DNA of 64,000 nt from an uncultured Acidimicrobiia bacterium (lineage in GTDB: Bacteria; Actinomycetota; Acidimicrobiia; Spongiisociales; Spongiisociaceae): assembly GCA_958295745.1 (NCBI GenBank), contig OY282370.1:496001-560000 (forward strand), read 5' to 3'. The notes under the pieces are model-generated. The model was given only the letters and a program-made list of their open reading frames with translations, was not told the DNA's origin and did not search any database. Both the position numbers and the translations under genes were made by a program. Positions 9,481 to 19,602 of the stretch are shown piece by piece. Position 1 is the first letter of the stretch; every line of letters starts with the position of its first letter.

Positions 9481-10596
9481 CTATGAAGAATCGACCAGCA
9501 CCACCAACCGGTCGCGGTGGATCACCTCGCCGTCCCAACCGATCTCGGTGGTGCGTTTGCCCATCCACCGCCTGATGTCGGCCGATCCGGCGGAGACCGC
9601 GCCTTTGGCCACCAACACGCCGTCGGGGGCGCACACCTCCACCGCCGCCCCGGCCATGAACTCGCCCCTCACATCCGTGACGCCCACCGGCAGCAGCGAT
9701 CTGCCCTGGCGGACCAGGGCCCGCACCGCCCCCTCGTCGATCAACAGGCGGCCCTCCGGCTGCTGGCCGAAGGCCATCCACAACTTCCGGGCCGGCAGTC
9801 TGGACTCTCCCGGAACCACGTAGGTCCCGACCTCCTCCCCCTTCACCACGGCCTCCACCACCCGGGGCCGGCCCGATTGGGCGATAACGGTCGGGATGCC
9901 CGACCAGGCCGCCATACGGGCCGCCTCCACCTTGGTCCTGACGCCTCCCGATCCCATAGGGCCGGTAGACGACCCTGCCGCCAACCGGTCGAGGAGCGGA
10001 TCCCGGTGGCGGATGACGGAGATGGGCTCCCCTTCACCGGAGCGGGGATCGGCCGAGTACAAACCATCGGTGTCGGTGAGCATTATCAGGGCTTCGGCGC
10101 CCACCAGATGGGAAACGATGGCGGCCAAGCGGTCGTTGTCGCCCATCTTCAGCTCGTCCACGGCCACCGTGTCGTTCTCGTTGACGACCGGGACGATGGA
10201 TCTGTCGAGCATCCGGGTGAGGGCGCGGCGGGCGTGCAGGTACTGGGAACGCAGGGACAGGATGTCCAAGGTCAGCAGCACCTGCCCCATCTTCAGCCCC
10301 GCCTGCTCACAAACCCGGCTGTACAAGGATATGAGCAGCGTCTGCCCCACCGCCGCCGCCACCTGCAGGCCGGTGACGTCGGTGGGACGGCCCCCCAGCA
10401 GGGGCGAGCCGGAGGCCACCGCCCCCGAAGAAACCAGGACTGTCGGGTATCCGGCCTCCCACAGCCACCTCACCTGCCCGACCACCCCCGCGACGGCGGC
10501 TTCGTCTATTCCGCCGTCCGGGGTGGTGAGGCTGGATGAACCTACCTTCAACACCAGCCGGGCGCCGGGGACCAGGGCAAGCCTGCCGCGCTCCAT
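9481..10596 (-). CDS. proB: Glutamate 5-kinase (with PUA domain)
   Basis: 'LVLKVGSSSLTTPDGG', 'PVVNENDTVAVDELKMGDNDRLAAIVSHLVGAEALIMLTDTDGLY'; start placed at MERGRLAL rather than the longer ORF start. Confidence 0.94.
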   Translation of the reverse strand: MERGRLALVPGARLVLKVGSSSLTTPDGGIDEAAVAGVVGQVRWLWEAGYPTVLVSSGAVASGSPLLGGRPTDVTGLQVAAAVGQTLLISLYSRVCEQAGLKMGQVLLTLDILSLRSQYLHARRALTRMLDRSIVPVVNENDTVAVDELKMGDNDRLAAIVSHLVGAEALIMLTDTDGLYSADPRSGEGEPISVIRHRDPLLDRLAAGSSTGPMGSGGVRTKVEAARMAAWSGIPTVIAQSGRPRVVEAVVKGEEVGTYVVPGESRLPARKLWMAFGQQPEGRLLIDEGAVRALVRQGRSLLPVGVTDVRGEFMAGAAVEVCAPDGVLVAKGAVSAGSADIRRWMGKRTTEIGWDGEVIHRDRLVVLVDSS

Positions 10597-10600
10597 ACGG

Positions 10601-11860
10601 TCATCCATCGTCGGGCTCAGAGAACTCGAACACATGGTCTCCGATGCGCACCTCGTCCCCCTGCCGCGCCCCGGCCTCGAGCAGCGCTTCGTCCACCCCG
10701 AGGCGGGTCAACCTGCGGGCGGCCAGACCGGCCGCCTCGGCCAGGGTCAGATCGTTGAGCGCCACGGCCCGCTCGGCCGCCCGGCCTTTCACCACCCACA
10801 TATCGTCCTCCCGGTCCACCGTGAAATCCACCCGAACCGGCCGATGGAGGATGAACCCCCCGCTCCGCACGCCTTCCCGCGCCGCCTGTTCGACCAGGTC
10901 GGCGATCCTATACATCAGCTCGTCGACCCCCTGGCCGGTGACCGCGCTGATCTCCGCAACGTCAGGAACCTCACGCCGCAGGGCGGGCGAGACGGCACCC
11001 GGGATCCGCAGGTCGGACTTGGTGACCGCCGACACCCGGGGCCGCTCCATCAGCCCGGTATCGTGGGCGCGGAGCTCCCGGCACAGCACCTCGTACTGGC
11101 GCTCCGGCGGCGTCGGCTGAAGCGGCGAGGGATCGAGCAGCACCACCAGCACCCGGGCCCGCTCGCAATGGCGCAGGAAATCGTGCCCCAAACCCTTGCC
11201 CTGCGCCGCCCCTTCTATGAGGCCGGGAACGTCCGCCAGCACGAACTCCCGGTCACCTACCGAGACCACCCCGAGGTTGGGGGTGAGGGTGGTGAAGGGA
11301 TAGTCGGCGATCTTGGGGCGGGCCGCCGACACCCGGGAGATGAGCGTAGACTTGCCGGCGTTGGGAAAACCGATCAGGGCGGCGTCGGCCACCAGCTTCA
11401 TCTCGAGAGAGAACCACGCCTCCGCGCCGTATTCGCCCTGTTCGCAGAAGGAAGGCGCCCGGTTCCGGGGAGAGACGAGGGCGGCGTTTCCCCGCCCCCC
11501 GCGACCCCCCGCCAGCACCTCCACCCGCTGTCCGGGCTCCACCAAGTCGGCCAGCAGTATCCCTTCGTCGTCGAACACCGACGTCCCGGGGGGCACCGGC
11601 AGCACCAGGTCGCCGCCGCGCCGGCCGTGGCGCAGACCTCCCGCCCCGTGGGTCCCGCCGTCCGCCGAGTGATGGGGGCTGCGGCGGTAGATATGCAGGG
11701 TGGCCATGGACTCGTCGGCGGCGATGACAACCCGTCCGCCCCGGCCCCCGGACCCGCCGGCGGGCTTTCCTCGCGGGCGCCGCCCCTCCTTCAGGAAGGA
11801 GACCGCCCCGGCCCCGCCGCTGCCCGATCGAAGCCGCACCCGAACCTGGTCTACGAACAC
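10601..11860 (-). CDS. obgE: GTPase ObgE/CgtA
   Basis: MFVDQVRVRLRSGSGGAGAVSFLKEGRRPRGKPAGGSGGRGG..., 'GFPNAGKSTLISRVSAARPKIADYPFTTLTPNLGVV'. Confidence 0.98.
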   Translation of the reverse strand: MFVDQVRVRLRSGSGGAGAVSFLKEGRRPRGKPAGGSGGRGGRVVIAADESMATLHIYRRSPHHSADGGTHGAGGLRHGRRGGDLVLPVPPGTSVFDDEGILLADLVEPGQRVEVLAGGRGGRGNAALVSPRNRAPSFCEQGEYGAEAWFSLEMKLVADAALIGFPNAGKSTLISRVSAARPKIADYPFTTLTPNLGVVSVGDREFVLADVPGLIEGAAQGKGLGHDFLRHCERARVLVVLLDPSPLQPTPPERQYEVLCRELRAHDTGLMERPRVSAVTKSDLRIPGAVSPALRREVPDVAEISAVTGQGVDELMYRIADLVEQAAREGVRSGGFILHRPVRVDFTVDREDDMWVVKGRAAERAVALNDLTLAEAAGLAARRLTRLGVDEALLEAGARQGDEVRIGDHVFEFSEPDDG

Positions 11861-11930
11861 GGCCCGGCCCCCGACCCTTCACCCTGACCGTTCATGGCCG
11901 GGTCGTCGGGGTAAGCGGCAACACCCGCTC

Positions 11931-12182
11931 CTAATTCGGGATAACGCTCACCCTCCGGCGGCCGTTGCGGCGGTGGTATTTCACCTTCCCAGGGGCGAGG
12001 GCGAACAGGGTGTCGTCCCCGCCGCGCCCCACGTTGTCCCCAGGATGGATGGGGGTGCCCCGCTGCCGCACGATGATGGCGCCGGTATGTATCTGCTGAC
12101 CGTCGAAAACCTTGGGGCCGAGCCGTTTGGAGAGCGAATCGCGCCCGTTCTTGGTCGAGCCGCCGCCTTTGGTCTTGGACAT
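11931..12182 (-). CDS. rpmA: 50S ribosomal protein L27
   Basis: [62 protein letters not shown]. Confidence 0.98.
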   Translation of the reverse strand: MSKTKGGGSTKNGRDSLSKRLGPKVFDGQQIHTGAIIVRQRGTPIHPGDNVGRGGDDTLFALAPGKVKYHRRNGRRRVSVIPN

Positions 12183-12536
12183 CTAGGCCTCCTCCTCTGG
12201 GTGATCGGAATCGGGATGCTCGGAAAGCACGGAGCATATGTTCAGTATCTCGAGCCGCGTGTAACGCTGACGGTGCCCCTGCCGGCGGCGGTAACCGGTC
12301 TTGTTCTTGTATTTGAACACGGTGATCTTGGGCCCCTTGACCTCCCCCAGCACCTTGGCGGTCACCTGCATGCCCTCGAGTGCGGGTCGTTCGGTCACCG
12401 CCGCGCCGTTCTCGTCCACCACCAGCAGAGGGGTGAAAGCAACCTCACCGGCGGCGCCGCCCAGCAGCTCGACATCGATGACGTCGCCCGCCGAAACCTT
12501 GGCCTGTTTACCGCCCGAGCGGATGATTGCGTACAT
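12183..12536 (-). CDS. rplU: 50S ribosomal protein L21
   Basis: MYAIIRSGGKQAKVSAGDVIDVELL...; adjacent to rpmA. Confidence 0.98.
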   Translation of the reverse strand: MYAIIRSGGKQAKVSAGDVIDVELLGGAAGEVAFTPLLVVDENGAAVTERPALEGMQVTAKVLGEVKGPKITVFKYKNKTGYRRRQGHRQRYTRLEILNICSVLSEHPDSDHPEEEA

Positions 12537-12647
12537 GTCTCGTGATCACAGTCTTTCTTGCTTCGGGAGGATTGTAGAGGTGCAGAATCCGGCTGACGAA
12601 TCACCGCCCTCCTGCTTCCCTCCTCTTTCCATTCCCGGCGCCATCGG

Positions 12648-14216
12648 TCACCCGCCTACCCGGGTGATGGGGGTTCCCGAGGTGGCGGCGGTCTCGTGCA
12701 GCACCAGCCCCCGTCCGTCGCAGGTCGGGCACGGCTCGGAGAAGGACTCGACCAGTCCGCTCGACACGTTCTTGCGGGTCATCTCGACCAAGCCCAAGCT
12801 GGAAACCGCATGCACCTGGGTGGTGGTCTTGTCGCGGGCCAAGGTATCCCGGAGCCGGGCCAGAACCGCCTCTCGGTTCTTCTTGATCTCCATGTCGATG
12901 AAATCGATGACGATGATGCCCCCTATGTCCCGGAGCCGCAGCTGGCGCCCTATCTCCTGGGCGGCCTCCAGATTGTTGCGGAGAACCGTGTCCTCGAGGT
13001 TGACCTTCCCCACGAACTTGCCCGTATTCACATCTATCACCGTCAACGCCTCTGTGCGGTCGATGACCAGGTGGCCGCCCGAAGGCAGCCATACCTTGCG
13101 GTCGAGAGCCTTACGGAGCTGATCCTCCACCCGGAAACGGTCGAACAGTTTCCCCTCCTGATCACCGCTGTAGTGCACCCGCGGAACCAGGTTGGGCGCC
13201 ACCTCTTCCAGGTATTTCACAACCGCCTCGTGGGAGGCCCGGTCGTCGATCAACAGGCGCCGGCACTCCTGGTTGAAGTGCTCTCGTATGACCCGGAGCA
13301 GCAGACTCGGCTCCTGGTGGACTATCCGGGGAACGGGTCCGCCCCCCGTGCTCTTCTCTATCTCGCGCCACCGTTCTACCAGCCGTTCGATGTCGGCCGC
13401 TATCTCCTCCCTCGAGGCGCCGGCGGCGGCGGTGCGCACGATCACGCCGAAACCCTGGGGCTTCTCGGCCTGGATGATCTGGCGCAGACGGGCGCGCTCC
13501 TGCTCGGGCAGGCGCCGGGATATGCCCAGCATGCTGCTGAGCGGCGACAGCACCAAGTGCCGCCCGGGAAGGGTTATCTGGCTGGTGAGCCTGGACCCCT
13601 TACTGCCCATCGGGTCCTTGTTCACCTGCACCAACACGTGCTGACCCGTCTTGAGCAATCGTTCGATGCGCGGACCGCGACCGTGGGTGCGGCGGCCCGA
13701 GTTGAGATCGCCGGCGTAGATGACACCGTTCTTGTCGGTGCCTATGTCCAGGAACGCCGCCTCCAAGCCGGGCAGGACGCTCTTCACAGTGCTCATGTAG
13801 ATGTTCCCGACCAGCGACTCCTGATCGGAACGGTGGACATAGTGCTCGACCAGCAGCGACCCCTCGAGAACCACTACCTGAGTCTGATGGGGCAGCACCC
13901 TGACCAGCATCTGCTTGCGGCCCCCCTCGGGGAGTTCCGCGCCCGGACCTTCCTGACGCGGCCTGGGCGGCCGATGCCTGCCCGGCCCGCTCTGCTTGTT
14001 CTGCGGGGTCCGGGCGGGGGACCGCTTCCTCTTCTTCCTGGCCGGGGCGGTCGCCCCCCTCTTCATCTGTCCGTTGGCCGGGCGGGCGGGAAGCTCGCGC
14101 ACCCGCCGCACCTTGACGGTCTTACGGCCTATCTTGCGGGTCTTCAGTTCTTCGATCGATTCGTCGCCGACCCCGCGGCGAACCACTTCGGCTGTATTGC
14201 GCCGAAATATGGGCAT
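12648..14216 (-). CDS. rne: Ribonuclease E/G family
   Basis: 'QMLVRVLPHQTQVVVLEGSLLVEHYVHRSDQESLVGNIYMSTVKSVLPGLEAAFLDIG...', 'PSGGHLVIDRTEALTVIDVNTGKFVGK', 'CPTCDGRGLV'; ATG at 14216 preceded by AAGGAG. Confidence 0.95.
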   Translation of the reverse strand: MPIFRRNTAEVVRRGVGDESIEELKTRKIGRKTVKVRRVRELPARPANGQMKRGATAPARKKRKRSPARTPQNKQSGPGRHRPPRPRQEGPGAELPEGGRKQMLVRVLPHQTQVVVLEGSLLVEHYVHRSDQESLVGNIYMSTVKSVLPGLEAAFLDIGTDKNGVIYAGDLNSGRRTHGRGPRIERLLKTGQHVLVQVNKDPMGSKGSRLTSQITLPGRHLVLSPLSSMLGISRRLPEQERARLRQIIQAEKPQGFGVIVRTAAAGASREEIAADIERLVERWREIEKSTGGGPVPRIVHQEPSLLLRVIREHFNQECRRLLIDDRASHEAVVKYLEEVAPNLVPRVHYSGDQEGKLFDRFRVEDQLRKALDRKVWLPSGGHLVIDRTEALTVIDVNTGKFVGKVNLEDTVLRNNLEAAQEIGRQLRLRDIGGIIVIDFIDMEIKKNREAVLARLRDTLARDKTTTQVHAVSSLGLVEMTRKNVSSGLVESFSEPCPTCDGRGLVLHETAATSGTPITRVGG

Positions 14217-14244
14217 TACGACAGCTCCTTGAGTTGGTCTGGTC

Positions 14245-14296
14245 GCCGGCCCTCCTATGCGTAAGGGGCCGGCCGATGCGGCGCTTCCGCCGCATC
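14245..14296 (-). promoter_or_regulatory. Two adjacent strong hairpins in the rne leader
   Basis: GCCGGCCC/GGGCCGGC (14245-14273) and perfect 9-bp GATGCGGCG-GAAG-CGCCGCATC (14275-14296), just upstream of the rne SD. Confidence 0.7.
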
Positions 14297-14677
14297 TTTC
14301 TATTGCGGTGGCGCGGTGTCCTATGGATTCCCGGGACCCACCCGGGGGATCCGGCCCGCGTCCTACCGGATCCATGAGCCGATACCCGACCTGCCGGCCG
14401 CCGGCCGAAAATTTCATCGCTTCGGCAACCGAAGATGCGGCCTTCGCAGCTACGAACCGCTTCCGGTGCGTCTGGCAGGCCTCGGCTGGTCGGAATATCC
14501 ACGTTCCTCATATCAGGTCTTCGTGCTCATTCAACGAAGACCCTCGCGTCACCCCCCTTACGAAGCCGCCGATCGGAACGGAGGAGGCCTCGGAGAAGAA
14601 CCCTACGGGGGGTGTTGCTTACGGGGGTGCTGCAACCGAACTCATGCGGGCGGCTGCTAACCCCTCTCCCTGACGGC

Positions 14678-14686
14678 ACTATAGCA
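14678..14686 (-). promoter_or_regulatory. Candidate extended -10 (TGCTATAGT) for rne
   Basis: Minus-strand TGCTATAGT in the rodA-rne intergenic region; no clear -35. Confidence 0.35.
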
Positions 14687-14737
14687 CATACACGAACACT
14701 GCAGGGAATCACAACCGCCCCGGCCCCGACAGCTCGG

Positions 14738-15910
14738 TCACGGTGCCGGGCCGCCGGGCCGGGCCGGGGTTCGGGTGCGCCATATCGAGTTCACGATGCC
14801 CAGCCCCCCCGCCATGGCGATCATGGCGGACCCGCCCGCGCTGACGAACGGCAGGGGAAGCCCGGTGACCGGAACCAGCCCGATAGTCATCCCGATGTTG
14901 ACGAAGACATGAAAAGCCAGCATGGAAGCCATCCCAACCGCGATCAGGGCTCCGAAGCGGTCGGAGGTGACGGCGGCCACCATCAGGATCCTCCATATCA
15001 GCACCGCGTACACGATTATCACCGCCGCCCCGCCGACGAAACCCATCTGCTCGCCCACCGCGGTGAAGATGAAGTCGGAGGTCTGGGACGGGATGAAGTT
15101 GAGGCGGGTCTGCGTCCCCTGGAACAGCCCGCGCCCGAAGAGCTGGCCCGACCCGATGGCGATCTGCGACTGGTAGAGGTTCCAGTTGGCGCCTTGCAGA
15201 TCGGCGGTCTGGTCGAAGAACCCGGTCAGCCGCTCCACCTGATAGGTCCGCAGGATATCGAGCCGCAGAACGGCCGTCACCCCGCCCACCCCCGCCGCCA
15301 AGAGCACCGCCATCTGCTTGACACCGGTGCCCGCCACGAAGAGGATGCCGATGGCGATGACCCCGATCACCAGCATGGTGCCGAGGTCCGGCTGCCTGAA
15401 GATGAGATATCCGGGAACCGCCGTCAAGGCCAAGGCGTAGCCCAACCGCTTCCAATCCAACCGCTCGGAGGGTCGGACGGCCAGGAACCCGGCCAGCACC
15501 ACCACCAGGGCCACCTTGGCGAACTCGGAAGGTTGAAACTGGAAGGACCACAGAGGTATCCATCGGGAAGCCCCCTGGATGGGCGGGAAGAACAGCACCG
15601 CCACCAACACCGCCACCGTTACCCCGTAGATGAGAAAGACGATCCGCCGGTAACGCCGGTAGTTGATCATCGACCCGGCGATGAACGCGGCCAGGGACAG
15701 GCCGGCGAACAGCATCTGCCGCCTCATCGCCGCGGTGGGGTCCCCGGTCTCGGCCCCCAACCGGACATGGGTGGCCGAATAGACCATGACCGTACCGAGG
15801 GCCAGCAATCCGGCCGTCAAGACGAACATGATCACATCCGGGGTCGGCCTGGGGCGGTCCCTGAACAGCCCGCCCACCCCTTCGATGGCCCTGCCTACCG
15901 CCACTCGCAC
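14738..15910 (-). CDS. rodA: RodA peptidoglycan glycosyltransferase
   Basis: 390 aa SEDS protein; 'QPDLGTMLVIGVIAIGILFVAG', 'VFVNIGMTIGLVPVTGLPLPFVSAGGSAM'. Confidence 0.95.
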   Translation of the reverse strand: MRVAVGRAIEGVGGLFRDRPRPTPDVIMFVLTAGLLALGTVMVYSATHVRLGAETGDPTAAMRRQMLFAGLSLAAFIAGSMINYRRYRRIVFLIYGVTVAVLVAVLFFPPIQGASRWIPLWSFQFQPSEFAKVALVVVLAGFLAVRPSERLDWKRLGYALALTAVPGYLIFRQPDLGTMLVIGVIAIGILFVAGTGVKQMAVLLAAGVGGVTAVLRLDILRTYQVERLTGFFDQTADLQGANWNLYQSQIAIGSGQLFGRGLFQGTQTRLNFIPSQTSDFIFTAVGEQMGFVGGAAVIIVYAVLIWRILMVAAVTSDRFGALIAVGMASMLAFHVFVNIGMTIGLVPVTGLPLPFVSAGGSAMIAMAGGLGIVNSIWRTRTPARPGGPAP

Positions 15911-15926
15911 CTCCGCCGCGGCACCT

Positions 15927-18077
15927 CTACCGCTCCGTATCCTCGCCCGCCACCAGGGGGGTGACCTCCTGCCCGAACAGGTGTTGGAATACCGCCCGGG
16001 CGGCGGGGGCCGCCACCGCCCCTCCCGAACCGCCTTCGTCCACCATGACGGCCACCACCCATCGGGGGTCGTCGATGGGCGCCAGCCCTACGAACCAGGC
16101 CGTGGCGTCGTGGAAAGCCCCGTCTTGATCGGTGAAAGCCTGGGCGGTCCCGGTCTTGCCGCCGATCAGCGCGGCCGTCGGACCCATGTCCTCGAAGGCC
16201 CGGCGGGCGGTCCCGGACTCGACCACCGCCGCCAGGTCGGCGCGCAGAGACTCCACCGTTTCGGATCCGATATCGATGGTTCGCAGCACGCGGCGTTCCA
16301 TCGTGCGCACCCGGTCCCCTCCGGAGGATTCCAGGCGGTCGGCCACCCGCGGCTGGTAGACAACCCCGCCGTTCAGGATGGAGGCGTAGGCCACCGCCAG
16401 CTGGAGCGGGGTGGACAGCACCGATCCCTGGCCCACCACCAGGTTCATGAGGTCGCCCCCCTGCCAGCCCTCCTTCCTCACCCGCCACGGCTGGTTCCTC
16501 TGCCACTCCTCGAAGAGCTGCCGGTCGCCGAGTATCCCCTCGTTCTCGAAGGGAAGATCGACCTGGGTGTCCCGCCCGAAACCCACCTCCCGGGCCCAAC
16601 CCTGGACGATGCCTTCCTGCTCGGTGCGGGCGTATTTCCTCCATATGGAAAGGGCGATCTCCCAGAAATAGACGTTGCAGGAACGCCGGAAGGCTTCATG
16701 GAGGTTCTGGCGGCCGTCCGACTCCGGATAGGTCCAATTCCGCCATACCAGCTGCGATGCATCCACGAAGTCGGCGGCCAGCTGCGGCGAACACTCTATG
16801 GATTCCTCGGGCGATGAAACATCCTGGGGGAATACGCCTTCCTCCATGGCCGTCACGTAGGTAACCACCTTGAAAGTGGAGGCGGGGGGTTTCAGGCCCT
16901 GGATGACCAGGTTGTTGAAGGCTTGGCGGCTGGACAATTCCTCGAAGGTGGCCACATCGATGCCCCCTACGAAGGCCTGCGGCTCGAATCCGGGGTGGGA
17001 AGCCATGGCCAGGATGGCCCCGGTGTCGATCTCCATCACCACGGCGGCGGCCCGCTCGGCGGGAGGGAGCACGCGGTCCGTATCCTCTTCTTTCAGGGTG
17101 TTGGCCAGATCGAGGGCCTCCACGAGGACCCCTTCCACGACCTCCTGGGTGGAGACGTCCAGGGTCAGCCACAGGGTGGACCCCTGGACGGGATCCAGGG
17201 ACCCCACCTCCTCGAGGATGTCGCCGTCCGGGTTGACCCGGTAGGCCACCTTGCCCGGCGTACCCTGGAGGAACTCTTCGTATTCCAGCTCCACCCCCAG
17301 CTTCCCGACCGGCGTGTTGGTGTCCAGCCAGGGCTGGTCTTCCAGGTCGTCCAGGGAGGGCAAGCCGATGTGTCCGAGCACGTGGCCCATCATGTCCCCG
17401 CGCAGATACCCGCGCACCGGCAGGGTCCTCAACCTGACTCCCGGGAGGTTGGGGCGTTGTTCCAACACCAGGTACGCGGTGTCGGAATCGATCTGGAACT
17501 CAGTGAGGGTCGCCACCAGCCCCGATCCGGCGCTTTCTACCTCCTTCCTCACCTCTGTCGGGGAGACGTCCAGGATGGCGGCCAGCCGCTGTATCACATC
17601 GCCTTCCACCTCGAGAGGCAGCACAGCCCGGTCCACCTCGAGTATCAGATGGGGCTCCGAGGTGGCGAGCGGTATCCCGTTGCGGTCCACGATGTCGCCC
17701 CGGGGGGCGGCGATGGAATCGACGCTGACGATGTTCAGGTCGGCCTGGCGGGCCCACTCGGCCCCCACCGCCAGCTGGACGAACCAAAGCCGGATGAACA
17801 ACAAGGCCAGGCATCCGGTAAACACCAAGGCGAGCGCGCCCACCCTCCACCTGGACTTCGTGCTTCCTTCTTTCCGCTTGCCGGGCGGATTGGACCCCCT
17901 ATTGGAATCGGCGCCGGTCCGCCGCCTGGATCGCGGGCGCCGAGGCGGCGATATGGGCGGCGGCCCCCTCTTGGGATCGGCGCGGGTCCGCCGCCTGGAT
18001 CTCCTCCCTAGGCGCTTCCGTCCGGTTCGTCGTCTCGAGAAGCCGGCCTGCTTGGAAGTGTCTCCCGGATATCTCAC
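15927..18077 (-). CDS. mrdA: Penicillin-binding protein 2
   Basis: 'RGDIVDRNGIPLATS', 'KPPASTFKVVTYVTAMEEGVFPQ', 'GGKTGTAQAF'; GTG at 18077 overlaps the mreD stop (GTGA). The longer ORF upstream runs out of frame through mreD. Confidence 0.93.
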   Translation of the reverse strand: MRYPGDTSKQAGFSRRRTGRKRLGRRSRRRTRADPKRGPPPISPPRRPRSRRRTGADSNRGSNPPGKRKEGSTKSRWRVGALALVFTGCLALLFIRLWFVQLAVGAEWARQADLNIVSVDSIAAPRGDIVDRNGIPLATSEPHLILEVDRAVLPLEVEGDVIQRLAAILDVSPTEVRKEVESAGSGLVATLTEFQIDSDTAYLVLEQRPNLPGVRLRTLPVRGYLRGDMMGHVLGHIGLPSLDDLEDQPWLDTNTPVGKLGVELEYEEFLQGTPGKVAYRVNPDGDILEEVGSLDPVQGSTLWLTLDVSTQEVVEGVLVEALDLANTLKEEDTDRVLPPAERAAAVVMEIDTGAILAMASHPGFEPQAFVGGIDVATFEELSSRQAFNNLVIQGLKPPASTFKVVTYVTAMEEGVFPQDVSSPEESIECSPQLAADFVDASQLVWRNWTYPESDGRQNLHEAFRRSCNVYFWEIALSIWRKYARTEQEGIVQGWAREVGFGRDTQVDLPFENEGILGDRQLFEEWQRNQPWRVRKEGWQGGDLMNLVVGQGSVLSTPLQLAVAYASILNGGVVYQPRVADRLESSGGDRVRTMERRVLRTIDIGSETVESLRADLAAVVESGTARRAFEDMGPTAALIGGKTGTAQAFTDQDGAFHDATAWFVGLAPIDDPRWVVAVMVDEGGSGGAVAAPAARAVFQHLFGQEVTPLVAGEDTER
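17895..18001 (-). repeat. 38-bp direct repeat (35/38 identical, 69-bp period) inside the PBP2 N-terminal tail
   Basis: ccccctattggaatcggcgccggtccgccgcctggatc (17895-17932) vs ccccctcttgggatcggcgcgggtccgccgcctggatc (17964-18001). Confidence 0.9.
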
Positions 18078-18592
18078 GGCAGCCTCCCCGCTTTCATCCC
18101 CGACGGCGTCCACAGGGCGAAGAACCGGCCCACCAGCGGGAGCACGGCCAGACCGAGCAGCATGTTGTACACGGGGACCAGAACGAGGGTTCTGAGTATC
18201 TCGGGAGAACCCAGCGTGCCCTCTCCGAACAGAGTTCCGATCAAAGCCACCGCCCCCAGACCTGCGAAGGTGATCCCGCCCACCGCCGCCGAGCTGTAGT
18301 GAAGACCGTAGTCGAACCTGCTTCCAACCGTTACGGTGGCGTAGGCGGCCAGCGTGAAGGCCAAGGCGTACAACCCGAAGGGCGCGGTCCCGAACAGATC
18401 CACCATCAACCCGGCGGTGAATCCCAGCAACACCCCGGTTTCCGGTTTCAACCATCGGACGCAGGCGATGACCGTAAGCAAAGCCAGATCGGGGCTGGCG
18501 CCGAAGGGGCGCACGCTGTGAAACACGGTGGTCTGGAACAACACCGCCAAGACCACCAGCAACAAGGACAGAAAGACCAGGCGGACGCTCAC
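18074..18592 (-). CDS. mreD: Rod shape-determining protein MreD
   Basis: Small multi-TM protein between mreC and PBP2: 'VRLVFLSLLLVVLAVLFQTTVFHSVRPFGASPDLALLTVIACV'; start approximate. Confidence 0.85.
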   Translation of the reverse strand: MSVRLVFLSLLLVVLAVLFQTTVFHSVRPFGASPDLALLTVIACVRWLKPETGVLLGFTAGLMVDLFGTAPFGLYALAFTLAAYATVTVGSRFDYGLHYSSAAVGGITFAGLGAVALIGTLFGEGTLGSPEILRTLVLVPVYNMLLGLAVLPLVGRFFALWTPSGMKAGRLP

Positions 18593-19554
18593 GGACCGGC
18601 TTCCTCCTCCGGCCTTCCTTCCACCGGTCCGGCCCCCGCTTCCACCGCCGCATCCTCCCCGATCTGATCGGGGGCGGGCGGCCACGGGATCACCATCACA
18701 TACTCCACCCGGTCCAGATCGCTGAAGGGTTCAACCTCGACCTCGATGACACCCGCCCGCGGCAACGCCGAAGCGGTGACCCGGCCTACGTCCAAACCCT
18801 TGGGAAAGGAATCGGAATCCCCGAACGGCCCGTAGGTGATCAGCATCTCACCTTCCCGAACCGGCGCCCGGGCATCCAGGATAGAAAGCAACAGCCCTCC
18901 GGCGCCCTGGCCTTCGATGATCCCTCGCCGCCCGTTCGCCAGCCTCACGGTCACCCCCGGCGCCCGGCGGGAGGTTATAGGAACGACAGTGGCGCCCTGC
19001 TCGCCGGCCTCGGAAACCACCCCTACGAGAGCGCCCCGCCCATCGACCACCGGCTGGCCGGTATGCACTCCGTCTACGGTGCCCCGGTCGATGATGAGGG
19101 TCGAGTCGAGCGTGCCCCCCCTGCCTATCACCTCCGCGGTTATCGCCTGTTCCTGCAGATCGTCCTCGATTCGCAGGGCCAGCAAGACCCCCATCTCCTC
19201 TACCTGCGCCTCGAGATGGCCGACCCTGACGGCCTCTAGTTCCAGCTCCTCGATCCGCTCCCGCAGCCGGTCGTTCTCCTCCCGCAGCCCGGCCAGGTTG
19301 GCCAGACTGTCGATGTATTCCACTATGGGCGTTACCACCGCGTTTACCCCGGTCTGAACCGGCGTGACCAGGAACTTGGCGCCGCTGCGCAACACAGCGC
19401 CGGTCCCCTCGCTGGATGAGCGTATGTCGAAGGTCATCAACAAGAGGGAGATGACCATGAGCCCCACGGCTACGTAGGCGGACAGGTCATCGCGCGGCCT
19501 GGGCCTCCTGAAGCCGCCGGGGTTCCGTGCGGACCGGATCGGCGGCCGCACCAT
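18589..19554 (-). CDS. mreC: Rod shape-determining protein MreC
   Basis: 'VIGRGGTLDSTLIIDRGTVDGVHTGQPVVDGRGALVGVVSEAG'. Confidence 0.94.
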   Translation of the reverse strand: MVRPPIRSARNPGGFRRPRPRDDLSAYVAVGLMVISLLLMTFDIRSSSEGTGAVLRSGAKFLVTPVQTGVNAVVTPIVEYIDSLANLAGLREENDRLRERIEELELEAVRVGHLEAQVEEMGVLLALRIEDDLQEQAITAEVIGRGGTLDSTLIIDRGTVDGVHTGQPVVDGRGALVGVVSEAGEQGATVVPITSRRAPGVTVRLANGRRGIIEGQGAGGLLLSILDARAPVREGEMLITYGPFGDSDSFPKGLDVGRVTASALPRAGVIEVEVEPFSDLDRVEYVMVIPWPPAPDQIGEDAAVEAGAGPVEGRPEEEAGP

Positions 19555-19602
19555 CTCAACCCCGATCGCTGGATGAACGATCTATAGATGAGCGTTCAGG
19601 GG

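Noticed and set aside
18078-18653. N-terminal extension of the PBP2 ORF and the long upstream parts of the recB, recD and cofH ORFs
   Set aside because: These run out of frame through the preceding gene; overlapping GTGA/ATGA starts give the plausible true N-termini.
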